Shown here in pieces: positions 26,601-38,200 of a DNA stretch of 64,000 nt. Under the pieces are notes generated by a model. It had not been told where the DNA came from, ran no database searches, and worked only from the letters and a program-made list of their open reading frames with translations. The DNA lies in assembly GCA_030386875.1 (NCBI GenBank), contig CM059563.1, positions 31,162,139 through 31,226,138 on the forward strand. The letters run 5' to 3'. This DNA is from Morinoia aosen (lineage: Eukaryota; Arthropoda; Malacostraca; Amphipoda; Talitridae). Position numbers and translations under genes: made by a program. Each line of letters opens with the position of its first letter. Position 1 is the stretch's first letter.

Positions 26601-29600
26601 CGAGTAGCTTATCGATTTGCGCTGTTGCTTCCATTGTTTCTTTTTCCTAATTTGACCATCGACCCACCGCTACGAATCTTACATTTCGCTGCGTGTGAGG
26701 GTGTTTTGATCATCCACCTCGGTGAGCTACGCATTTTGCGTCCCATAGAAGGTACATTTGTTTCCAAACATCACACAAATTAAGGGGAATATCCCTCAGC
26801 TGTTTCACATTTTTAGTATTCCAGAAAATGTGGCTGCAGATAACGAACGTACCTGCTGGAGTTTTGTGTTGTGTTGGTCAGCAAAGAAAAGAATGAAACT
26901 AGAAGTGTTGCTATTACCCCGTTGCTGTTAAGTTTTCGTTCGTTTTTCTTACAGCTTCTACTACATGTAATGAAATATATTAACTAACGTTAAAAAAATT
27001 CTCGCTTGGGATTCTTTCCCGTTTTGTGCGCGAGAATATTTTTTATAAAATTACTGTCCACTGATATCAGTTTTATCAAAAGAATTATCTTAGGATAAAA
27101 AATTTGAACTTCATGTGAAACTACATTTCATTGCTCGTTGAAATAAGCCAGATGTCAGCTTTGTTTTTTCCAGCTGGATTGTCGAGCAAACAAAGCTGGG
27201 CAAATAAAAACTCCGCTACATTTTATTGCGATGCTAAATTTCTCTTCTTCACATGTTAATATGTATTTTGCCCTGTTTGCACAAGAATACTTGAACATTT
27301 TTGCACCAAGAAATGGGTTTCACGTTTTTTCCCGTACTGGTTTCTGTAGTATAAAATATCAACTCAAGATTTTCATTTGTTTAATGACTTTTACGCTTCG
27401 AGCTTTGATGCTGAGGGAAGCAACTGATGCGGAATATTAAGCATTGTTCGGGAAAATATTTTTCGAAACCTTTTCTGGCAACTGCGCCTCGATCAAGTTT
27501 CAGCGTACAACGGAGCTGGATATTGCAATTAAAAAGGCTAAGAGCATCTTACCAAGAAAAAGCTGTTGGTTTAGTGGCCTTTGTAAGCGTTTTATGATGA
27601 TGTCCTGACCGCGAGTCTCGACCGGTGTTGTGTTCGGCGACGTGCGTCCAGATGTGAGCTGCTCTTGCTCACATCGTCGTCTTCAAAACGTTCGTTGTCC
27701 AAATAAATGTTACGCAAAATAAGGATATTCTTTGAATTTTTACATGAAAAATAACAATATTTGAGATAATAATTAACTGATGAACCTAAATGAAAGGGTA
27801 ATTTGGCTGAATTTAATTTCCCTGAATTCAGTCACCACTAAATGAGACTGACAAAGATGTGATCTCCTGCAGACAACAAATGATGCAAGTGATCTTTGTT
27901 CTAAGTGTTTTGCTCATATAAATTAATTTAACCGTTTATTATTTCGAAAATAACACGATTAGTTAACTTCATCATCACTTCGAATTCTTACGAGTGTTTT
28001 TTATAATTGAATTGAATTTCGGAACTTTTTCGATGTGAATGACTCCATTGTTATTCGACTCTCCTAGCGGTCCAAATAGTTTCCATAATTAGGAACTTGT
28101 TTTTCCTCAACAAGTTCGCGATGAAAGTGATCTCGGAGTGATCTCAAAAGCCTTCCTCTGAATGCGTCAAGCCCAAACTCTTCCTAAACAACAAATGGAA
28201 GCTAAAGATAAAAAAGACATCTTTTCAACGTTGATCACAAGAAATTTATTGCGAGCTTATGAAGCTACACAATTGTGAAATGAGCAAAAAATTACACCTA
28301 TCTAATTTGTGTCGACACGCGCTAGTATTTGGTCAAGGGAAGGTTTCAAATGACGGTCGGACATTAACTATGTGATGTGAAACTTATAACCTAACGAACA
28401 AAATTTTACTATTGAGAATTTATTATTTCTTTTGCAGTTGGCAGTACAGCTGCTGTTGACGTAAAGATGACTGACAAAGAGTAAATCTACGATGACTCGC
28501 ATTTGCGGTGCTGTCACTTTTCTTCAGTAAAGTGTTTGCAACGCTCACATATTTCGCTCTCGCGAACTAAATAATGGTCGTTCAGTTTTCTATTTCGCGT
28601 TGGATTTACTGGGAGATCCTTTCGTATTTTGCTTCTTTCGTGGGATCGATTGGTAAACTGTAACCGCCTTTCGATGCGCCCGCTCCCTGGATTGAATCCT
28701 TCTCATCAGCTCTGAAATTTTGTGTGTCACACGTTCTCTGTCGCCATTGAAACGCTTCAGCACGAGCGAGGGTTGTCAGAACACACTTTCCAGCAATTAT
28801 TCGTCCCGCAGCACCTATGAACAGCACCAAAGCTGCCCGTGGGGCCCCCATACCTGTATGGGGGGATGAGAGAAGCAAGCTTCTCAAACAACGCGCGTCA
28901 ATTTTTCAAGTGTTATGAGGACAGAAGAGACCGCGCAGAAACCACATCGTGACTTGGGGCTTGCTGGGCTCTCCGTAATGAGCTTATTCACTAATAACTG
29001 GACTGGGCTGCCAGTGTTCTTAGAGCCCCTTTGCTATTAGCATGCCACCGTGCGCCAGTGCGCCTCCCAGCGGCGGCGCGAGTTTTACGAAGCCTTCTCG
29101 ACATGGCCTGACCATTACTGATGAGACCGTGTTGGCAGAATGTCTAGCTCGTGCCCGATGTTGATACTGAATGCAAATTCGCCGGAGCCTGGTCACGAGT
29201 GTAGAATGAACAAAGCGTAATTGGAGCGGCTTTTGCGGACGCGCAACAGGATGCTGTAAATTTAGGAACTATTTTTATTTTAAATTCCTGAAGCTGTCGT
29301 TGAGCGTGTCCTGAGTTATAATTCTTTATTGCATCTTTTAAAACTTCTCGGTCCCGAGGATTTATGAACACCACCTTCATAGGCCGTGCAATTGTATTAA
29401 TGGATTGAAACACTTCTTGCCTGTTATTGTCAGAAATATCCTTGAGTTATCCGAACGGTCTACATCGTCACTAATCTGCTTCTCTCCGTGGGCCAATTGG
29501 CACGTTCCCGAGTGTCTATATGATCCTCAAACGTTCTCTTCTCATCAAACTTTGACCAGCCATTAGAACTTCTCATACTTGTCAGTGCTGTTACTGCCCC

Positions 29601-29624
29601 TGTTGCTCGTGTTTCTGCTGCTGA

Positions 29625-29940
29625 TTGTGCTGCCGCTGGTGGTGGTGGTGGTATTGTGGTGGTGATGTTGATGGTGGTGATGTGTGTGGTGCTGGTGGTG
29701 GTGATGCCGCTGGTGATGGTTATGCGTGTGGTGGTGATGCTGATGTTGGTGATACTGGTAGTGGTGTTCATGGTGGTGATGCTGGTGGTGGTGTTGATGG
29801 TGGTGATGCTGGTAGTGGTTTTGATAGTAGTGCTGATACTAGCAGTGGTATTAATGGTAGTGATGTTAATGATGGTGATAGAGAAGCTGGAAGTAGTGCT
29901 TATGGTGGTGCTGATGGAAATGTTGCTGGTAGTGGCGTAG
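29625..29940 (+). repeat. GGT/GAT/GCT triplet-rich tract
   Basis: The + strand is dominated by TGG, TGA and TGC triplets with near-periodic TGGTGGTGATGCTGG blocks, decaying toward 29940 into GTAGTGTTAATG-type units. Open frames exist on both strands: Val/Met/Leu or Gly/Asp-rich on +, Thr/Ile/Ser-rich on -. Openness in several frames follows from the triplet composition. A low-complexity exon cannot be excluded, but no splice signals stand out. Confidence 0.85.
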
Positions 29941-30370
29941 TAAGATGATTGTACTGTACTAAAATCTACGGTTTTTTTGGTTTCCAAAAAGGGCTAAACA
30001 GATCTAGTGATACTTAACCTCTTCCTACTCATACACGCGAAGATTATAGCAGTTTGTTCATGAGTTGCTGTTGCTGTAGCATGAAATGATACTGCGGTGC
30101 TACCACAGATGATGAGCACGATACTATCTCAGTAACTTGTGATGATAATGACGCCTTTGGAACAATTTACTGTTTTTAATTTTTCAATGCACCTGTATTG
30201 GTTCACTCAGTACTTATTGTCTCAATGAGCTAACCTACCCATTTTTCTTATTCTTTCAAGCTTAAATCTTTTACTAGTTTAGCGTAGGTCTTCAATCATA
30301 AGTTGAAGGTTACCTTAATCGAAACTCTGAAAATGTCTCATTTTCTAAATTTATTTTTCTGGCATAAAAA

Positions 30371-30469
30371 CTAACAGCGATGGTAGCTCTGGACACACAA
30401 TAGAAATAAATTCTGGACAAAAAATGTTCAGAATTTATTTCTCCATTGTGAGGCGCGATGCCATGTTAG
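30371..30469. other. Long imperfect hairpin (24-bp stem, 5-nt loop)
   Basis: The arm 30396-30419 pairs with 30425-30450. Complementarity is nearly complete apart from one mismatch near the loop and a small bulge (an A opposite a 3-base run). The loop is five A residues. An outer CTAACA at 30371-30376 can pair with TGTTAG at 30464-30469. This could be a small-RNA precursor, a MITE remnant or a cruciform. No gene overlaps it. Confidence 0.7.
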
Positions 30470-32789
30470 ACAGGAATAGCCGTTTTATTTTACAATGTAA
30501 AAATATTTTCCAGCGTAACTTTTCTCTCACTCTATTTTGCCCCATTTTATTCAAATGTAACGAGTTTGATCTGGATTTACTTTGACTCACGTTCAAACTA
30601 ATGCTGTAGTGTGTAAACTTCTTTTGATGACCAGATATTTTAAGCATGATGGATATTATGGAAAAATTGAAGCTATAGAATGTTGCACGGAACCAAGTAC
30701 AGCAGTTAGTTCGAGGCTCCGTTTTTATTGCAAAAATCCTTTCACTGAGAAAAGAGAAGGGACCATTTAGCATGGACTGAGTGAAACAAGGAATTTATGC
30801 AAAAATTGTATTCCCACGCAAGATTCTCTGCACATTGGAACAGCATGTTGAGAAGGAAAAGAAAATAGTATAAAGAAAAGAGAGCAAAGAAGGCATGAAA
30901 ACTAGAAAAAGCAAAGTGGGCACGAAAGATAGAAATCCCGAAGGCCTATTTATAGGTGAGGCAACCCAACAGAGCCTCCGAAGACGCCAGTCCCCGTAGC
31001 ACAGGATTGACACATCTAAGTAGCCTACACCTTTTGCCCATCCTGTGCTCCCTGAAGGGCATAGAATCGAAAATATTGAAATTTTGGCATTCTGTGCATA
31101 ACCTAAAAGTTTCAATTAATTTATGCTTCATTAATGCAAATTTTTTAATTTTTTCTACCTTCTTATGCCTTTGAGGTTATTTACAAAATAAATTTACAAC
31201 ATGAAGTTTTGAATTCGCACATGGACCTCTTGTTCTAATCGTGAATTTTTAACTCTTGCTTAGTTGATCGCTGTTCGAAAGAGATTCTCGTTCTTTTCTG
31301 GAGCGATCGAGGAAGTGAAAGGATCTTAAGACTTCTTTCTGTCCGCTCGTCGCCTGCCCGCTCAGCGTCTGCTCACGTTTCAAAAACATTACCATACGAA
31401 TAAGATGACATAGACCACAGTAATAGGAACAAGCCGCATGACCCATTCTTCGGACGCTACCCAAGTCCCATGTCGTCAGGCACCCACCGCGCCTTCGCAC
31501 CGAAGTGGAAGTAGAGGAGAGGAGATAAACGTAAGGGAGTAAGGAAGTCACTCGACTACTTATTTTAACTTTACTGATTTGGTTAGAAAACTTTATTTTA
31601 TTCGTTCCTTTATCCTTCACCGTCATGAATGCTGCAGGTATTATCAACATTCAATTTGATTCATTACGCAACTTGAGATGCACTCGCATTTAACTTGTGT
31701 TCACTTGAGGCGAGATGTTTTTCCTGTGATGAGTTTGTGTTCTTCAAGGAGATGCTGGCCGCGGTGTGCGCGCGGCCGGAAGTCAGTGCAAAGATGGCCA
31801 ATTGAGGTGGAATGGGCGTCTTCAATTTGTCCGCACTTAGTCCTGCAAATAGAAAGTAAACAGAGAGGGTGTGAGCACAGGCGGTCGCCGGAGTCGATAA
31901 CAGCATCGCCACGGCCGCTTCAATTGCTTCTGCACCTCGAGCTGTGTTTGCCCGACTTCTTTCACGATTAAAAGAGTCCCAAGAAAAATACGCCCTGATT
32001 ACGGCCCGCAAAAACAAGCTTCGCCTTAAGATTACCTCGCAAAAACATCGCCTCTAACAGCATTCAGGATGACTGGCTTCAACTTGACGAGATTGCAGAG
32101 TCCCGGTGAGAAATGTTCGATTGCTTTCCAAACTTGTGAGAATTTCTATAATTGAAACTCTCAACTTCGGAGCAACGTTCATACTTTGATGGACGCTTCA
32201 AATTTCAGCGATTTTCAACCAAGAAGAGAGGAACTTTGAGGTAGAAAGAGGAATTATTTCGAGACCATTCAAGTTGTGAGAAGTTCCACTGAGAATTGAA
32301 GGAGTGAAAAAAGCTGCGTCACTGCTTGCGGCCTTAATATCTTCGCATTTTTCCAATATCATTCAAATTTTGATTCGTAATTTAAGCCAAAAAGTTAATT
32401 GCGACGATAAATTCACCAAGTAATTGTGTAAGTCTCATACAGAGACTTCCAATGTGTTCCTGACCGATAGGAAGCCGAACTACGTTTGCTTCCCAACCAG
32501 CTTCTTTGAAGGCACTGCTTGTATTTTATCAGTAATGATTCTAGGAAAATAGCCTTCGGGAATTGGTTGGCTTGGCCCCCAGTTTGAACTTCCGTGTCCA
32601 CATGATCGCAGCCCGAACCATAAAGGGGGAAGTGCCGTGTGCTGCGCGATTGCTTCTTTCCTTGAGATCTTCCTCAGCCAAATCTGTGAGGTCAGACGAG
32701 TTTAACGTGAGTGTCGCACGAATGTCGGCACGGCATGAACCTTATTCGCGTGTGAAACTTTCGGCTGGAGCTTTAGCGCTCCCGGAGAG

Positions 32790-33090
32790 AAGATGTGAGG
32801 TCCCTACCTGAAAATTGTGTAGGCCTTCTCTACGCTGCAATAAAATAGTTTTTGGTTTTGTGACTAATAATCCATGTTCAGTTCACTGCTATCTATTTTT
32901 CAGCAGCTTTTACTTTTTAACTTTTATCTTGTTTCAAAAATTTCTTCCGATTTTGCTCTTACTACGCGCACATTGTGGGGGCACACCTTGTGCCTATATT
33001 TCACATTTCTTTGATTTGTACTTCATGGTAACTTCTTCTTTCCTCTCCTGAGGACACCTTTGTTGTGGTTTGGAGCACTCAACTAATTTA
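32790..33090 (+). mobile_element. Dispersed repeat family R2, copy A
   Basis: Shares with the copy at 63148 the 5' landmark GATGTGAGGTCCCTA-CTGAA, a middle AATAAAATAGTTTTTGGTTTTGT-like block, and the 3' landmark TGAGGACACCTTTGTTGTGG (32x in TGAGAACACCCTTGTTGTGG at the other copy, with few changes). No coding frame, no obvious terminal inverted repeats and no Pol III boxes were seen. The class (SINE, MITE or LINE fragment) is unknown. Confidence 0.65.
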
Positions 33091-35213
33091 CAATCTAATC
33101 TTCAATTTGAGCTGTGAATAAATCATTTTCAAGTTTATCGAAATTACAAATATTGTAAAAGCGTTCCAGGTTTATATTCACGTTTTTTGGGTTGGGGAAA
33201 ATTTGACATATAATTAATCTCCGCTTGTAATTCCACTATCCTACGATGTAGCTAGGAAGGTGTAGTGAACATCGTCTCATTTGATATTCAGTGCGTGCGA
33301 CGCCTACAGTTGCCCATCCAAATTATCGCTGTTACAAAGCTAGTCTTCACTCGCTGAACGCTGTGTTACCGAAGGCCAACCACCACGAAGTTTCCTAATT
33401 GACTGTCTCCGGCAATTTTATTCTAAGTTCATCGTAATAGATTCGTAAAGTTACGGCGTTCCATGCATTACATTTCCTAGAACTGTTGGTTTTAGATGTG
33501 TTTGGGTCCCGGGATTCTCTGCACACGAAGGAATCGGTTAACTTTCCATCCCTTTCAACAACCCTGAGAGATGTGCAGCCCATCTCTGTTGAAGTACCTC
33601 ATGTTTCATGTTCCGATTTACGCACGTATAGTTTGTGTTTAGAAAAATAAAAACTTCAAGGAGAAATAGCTCAGTGGGTTTCGTATGGATGATGTTTAAC
33701 TCACTTTGGTTCCTGTTGAAAAATTGTGCTCTGGAATATTTTGTCAAGAAATAGAAATTAACGTTCATGTTATGATCATTATGGGAACGTTGTTTTCGGG
33801 TGTGATCGAGGCTTTCTGTCGCGTGGCAATCCTATGCCTGTCACTGTGCAGGCATCCTAAACGTGTAATTTGGTTGTGCGCTCTGTGCATCAGAGTTCGG
33901 AGAAATGAAGCATCGTATTTAGGCTGCAGCGTCCCTGAGCATCGGGGCTGGAACTTCCGTACCTATAACTTATAAGGCAGTTCTTTTCATCCAGCAATTA
34001 GAACCTACGCTAACAATTTTCCTGCTAACGCAAATAACTTTATGTCAGATATATCTTTGTTTTCTTCTAGTCAGAAAATTATTAAATCTTACTCGTTTCA
34101 CGAGCAAATTCATTTTAAATGATCTCCCCAGTACTCAGCCGTCAACCTTCGTTAACAGATGGCCTATTTGTTTTACCTCTCTGTAACTTTGTTTATTTTA
34201 TGTTAGTTTTAAATGTATGTTTCAGATGAATTAGATTACATGGCTGATCGTGTGCGAATGTTTTACATGTCTTTCTTTAAATCTTGATTTTGTTCGTGTT
34301 GTTCAGTGGAGTAACAGGGGATAACAGAATGACCCAAGTAACAGGGTGATCCAAGTTCTTCTCTTCAGAAACAGCCAATCAAGGTGTTAAGTCTTTATTC
34401 CTTTCCTTTCTCGTGCATGTTTTCATCGATGTTGAAGTACTGAAACAAGTATTCAATGACGGCAGTATTGCTTTGAAAGTATTTCATGTCATGCCAAGCA
34501 CTTTTAGTGTCTTCTCAAACTGTAATGTATTGTTTTGTTTTGTTTCACTCCAAGCTTCAATATCAGCTCTTAAAATGTGGAGTCAATTAAATTTGATAAC
34601 TTGAAGTTTTTGTAGCGTTCTACGTCCGTTGATGCCTGATAGCGTCCTCGTCCGGTAAAACCAATTGGAAGCATTTCCAATTTGGTGCATCATTCGTATG
34701 CTCGTTGGATCCCTCATCTGGCAAATTAGTATTCCGAAGCTTTACGTTGTCGGTGAGATATTGGAGTTCTTGCGATGCCGCCCGGCGCAGAGCTTCATCA
34801 CGAGACGGAATCTTCTATTTTTTTGTCGTGTCCTTCTAAGTTGCCGATCGAATCCTTTCGAGACGCTCTCCTCAATAAAAGTCTCCCTGATCGCAAAGAC
34901 GACAAATTTCGGTGCTCATAAGGCGATGCAAGCGGAAGACTTCGATATTTCCTTATCGGATTGTGAGGTCCATGCAGCCGGTCTGCGGACAATTGGCTTT
35001 GTTGATTCATCGAGTCCAAACTTGGCCAGAAGTGTTGGTTGCACTTTCAAATGAAGTGTTGGTTTGACTTCTTTACTTCGGGCAAATGGAATTTTTCAAC
35101 GCGATGCTAACTTTTCACGTTCTTCAATTATTTTATGATATTTGATTTGTTGTGATAACCGAATTTCCCTCGTGAATGCTTAATATTTACGAATTCAGCC
35201 TAAAGGTCAGGTC

Positions 35214-35285
35214 AGCATTGTCCTAGCCACAAGAACTTCACAAGTTGTACTCTCTCATGAAACTTCGCTGGGCTAGGACAATGCT
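35214..35285. other. Pre-miRNA-like hairpin with 15-bp perfect stem
   Basis: AGCATTGTCCTAGCC at 35214-35228 is the exact reverse complement of 35271-35285. Inside the stem a further partly paired segment (GAA and TT positions) continues after about three mismatches, leaving a terminal loop near the middle of a 72-nt structure. Size and shape fit an animal miRNA precursor. Mature-strand identity and expression are unknown. Confidence 0.6.
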
Positions 35286-38200
35286 CCTTCCATTAAAGAA
35301 GTATGCAGTGCTTTTGAAAGCTAATTGTTCCTTTGTCCAGTACGTCATCTTGGTAGCAGTTTCAAAGCAGGATGAATTTTACTGTGTCCTCCGATTCTTA
35401 TTTCGACTTTTTTATCATGAATACATAGGTGCCAAATAAAAGATGTAAATTTCAGGATTCTACTGCCGTTTTGTTTTCAAAAATCCGTTCATTGTATCAA
35501 TAGTTATTAAAGATTTTTCGGGTCCCGTTTTAAAAAAAACGCCCTATACTTTGAATTAAACTTCTAAGAAACGCTGTTAATAAAGAAAAACTGCACGTAC
35601 TTACGTATGGTGGCAACAAAGCAATGTTGCCAGCGCGCAGCTGCTTGCTTATAGCTCAGGGATAAATTGAGTTTACTCGTGAAGCGTACGCTCCAGCTTA
35701 TTGCGCTCTCTGCGTAATCCTTTAAGCCTACCGATACGAATTTCTATAGCTCTTTACGCACGGTGCGCTCGCTTTGAACGAGTGGTACGCTAATGCTTTT
35801 AGCTACCATCAGCGAGAACAGCAGTACGCATGTCTGCCACGTACGGTAAGACGATTTACCTGCTGAGTTATTCGAGGAGCATAAACTGCAGGCAGAACTA
35901 CTTCTGATGCCGGATGGGGGCCGCGAGCTATGGCGATAACCCGCTAGCTGTTTGCTCTGCGGTGGAGCGGCAGCTTCTGCTACTCGAGATGAAAGTAAAG
36001 TTGTTATTGGGGCTGCTGTGTTGTTGCTGCTTAGCCTCACCCTCACAACGCTGCTGCTGTAGCATTCGCAGTTTTGGTGACCATGCTGACGGTGACGATA
36101 CAGAAGACTCTGACTATTCTGCAAGAAACGCTCAAGTCATTGCTCTTGCTGGTGTTTGTACTGACGTTGCTACTGGCACTGTTAATTTTACCAGTAGTAG
36201 TGTAGAGGTGACTACGATTGTGCTGACAGTTGGAGTCTGCTGTTGTGATGCAGAGCAAGGTGAGGTCTCTGATGCTGACAGCCGTATATTCTGCCTCTGA
36301 CAAACTGATGCTACGTACGAACGACTTTGGTGTTGGTGGCGAAGCTCGTTTTCACAACACGAGCAATAATAAATATTGTTTCCGCTCGTATTCTGCCTCT
36401 GCTGCAGCAGAACGGTTCCAATGTGTAGGATTGAGATTGGTTCTACCAAAAGAGCTTTTGTGGCTGTGATAAGCTGCAGCTGCTTGTGCCCGCTCTCAAT
36501 TTCTTTTTCAGAACACCCCATTGTTGATGGTGATTTGCCGGTTCTGCAGCATACCTTCAATTGGACCCTCACGTGCTTCCATTGGTTGCGTTCTTCCGAG
36601 ACCTCCCAGTCTGTACTGTGTGCAACTGCTGCTGCTCAGAACACGTATTGATGGAGCTCGGGGGGAAAAATTCTTGCTCATCTTTTTTATTCTTTTGATA
36701 ACGGAGTAGGGGAAAGAGTAGAAGGGATGAATTCTAATCTCAAGAACAAACATGGTGGATTGCGTGAGAGCTTAATTGCTACAAATTCCACTGGGATTTT
36801 TGTTCGTTAGTCACGAGCGACTACGATCGAGGAGTGTTTGCGTAGTTGAGTGACTTTTAAGTTTCGTTGCGATCACTCTTTCAAATACCACAATGTTCTT
36901 TGAGCATCAGATTTTTCCACTCTACGCTTGAAGTCTTTCAGACTCACGTCAGTAATAGATGAATAAATAAAATGTCAAAGGCGACACGGCGATACAAATA
37001 TCGACAGTGCTCCGGATTATTACCCAGCCTAACTTTTCCGCCAGGGCACCTATGATTTAAAGATGCCAACATCGGTGATTTTAACCCCACAAAGACAGTT
37101 TCTGCGCAAGGCAACTAAAATTATAGATGCAACGGCGAAAAAAGTTGGACAACACGCCTTCAACTCCGCCGCCTGCATTCACACTTCTCAATCTTTAGTT
37201 GAGATTTTCCTCTCATAGGTGTGGAGTTTTATATCTTAATTAGCTTCACGAGCAAATGGCATGTTCAAATTTTTCATTCATTTAGAGTTTAAAGAATGAA
37301 TCAATAGATAAGTATATATAGTACGAGCTGCGTTCCGAAACTTAACAAGCGCTCGCCGAAACGCGGACGATATGTATTGCGCTTGACATTTGTGCTGCTG
37401 GTGCTCGGCAATTGTGCTCTTTCTCAAATTCATTTCAAATGGAAAATTTCTACAGCGGAGGGGACTCTCCATGTTTCTCGAAAACAAGGTTCGCTTGAGC
37501 TGGAAGTCAAACTCGGTAGCGTGTAACTATCGATATACGAGTAGCTCGAAGCGGGCATCTCTTGCCCACTCTCGCCGTTCTCTATACTCACTAGTCTGAG
37601 CAAATGATGAAGATACTTATATGCAGCTATCTGATTGTTGCGAACGGAACTATGTGAAGTAATTGAAATGGTGTGCCAAGTGTGGCAACTCTGCGGAAGC
37701 CAGCGACTTGACTTATAGTTCTCAATGCACAACGCACACGCCTTGCTTACAAGGCATACTACGTACTGTCAATTTTCATAGTGTTCATGAATAATTATTA
37801 TTACTCGCTTTTCTTTACAAGAGCGTTTTTTTCATTCGTTAGTGAAATTAAACTTTCCAAATTTTACAAAATACTTATCAGAAAAGTTTTATTGAAGGCA
37901 ATAACATTTTTTGGAAAATTGAGGGTTTTGCCGAATTTCACCTGAGATTTTAGAATGTATATTTTCCTATGTGTCTACAAAGTCTCTTGAGAGTAATATT
38001 TCGTTATTGATTTCAGAGGTTTTAACCTTAGCAATTAGTCTGTGAATTGAGTAGAGAAAATTAATTTCATGACTCATATTGAATTCACCTCTCTTCCATT
38101 TTTATTCTGAATCCGACCAATGCCTCCAGTTGTAACGTGAGGAAATCTCAGGTGCAACAGCCAGTCTTCTATCTGTTTTGCATGCAATATTTGGAAGGAT

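Larger units (their letters stand above)
20513..29624. other. Presumed intronic sequence
   Basis: Contains the GC-rich islets at 21100-21330, 22680-22870 and 29030-29110, the microsatellite at 23634, and a near-loopless palindrome at 28845-28864 (CCCCCATAC / GTATGGGGG). The longest open frames (25138-25587 minus, 26352-26783 plus) have no recognisable domain. Confidence 0.6.

Noticed and set aside
26352..26783. 143-codon hydrophobic open frame
   Set aside because: Starts at GTG rather than ATG, resembles no family, and has T-rich composition that yields hydrophobic codons by chance.
28845..28864. Bacterial-type terminator hairpin (CCCCCATAC / GTATGGGGG)
   Set aside because: The loop is only two bases, there is no T run, and the genome is eukaryotic; kept only as a palindrome.
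29460..29987. Thr/Ile/Ser-rich protein on the minus strand
   Set aside because: Low-complexity translation of a triplet tract that is open in other frames too.
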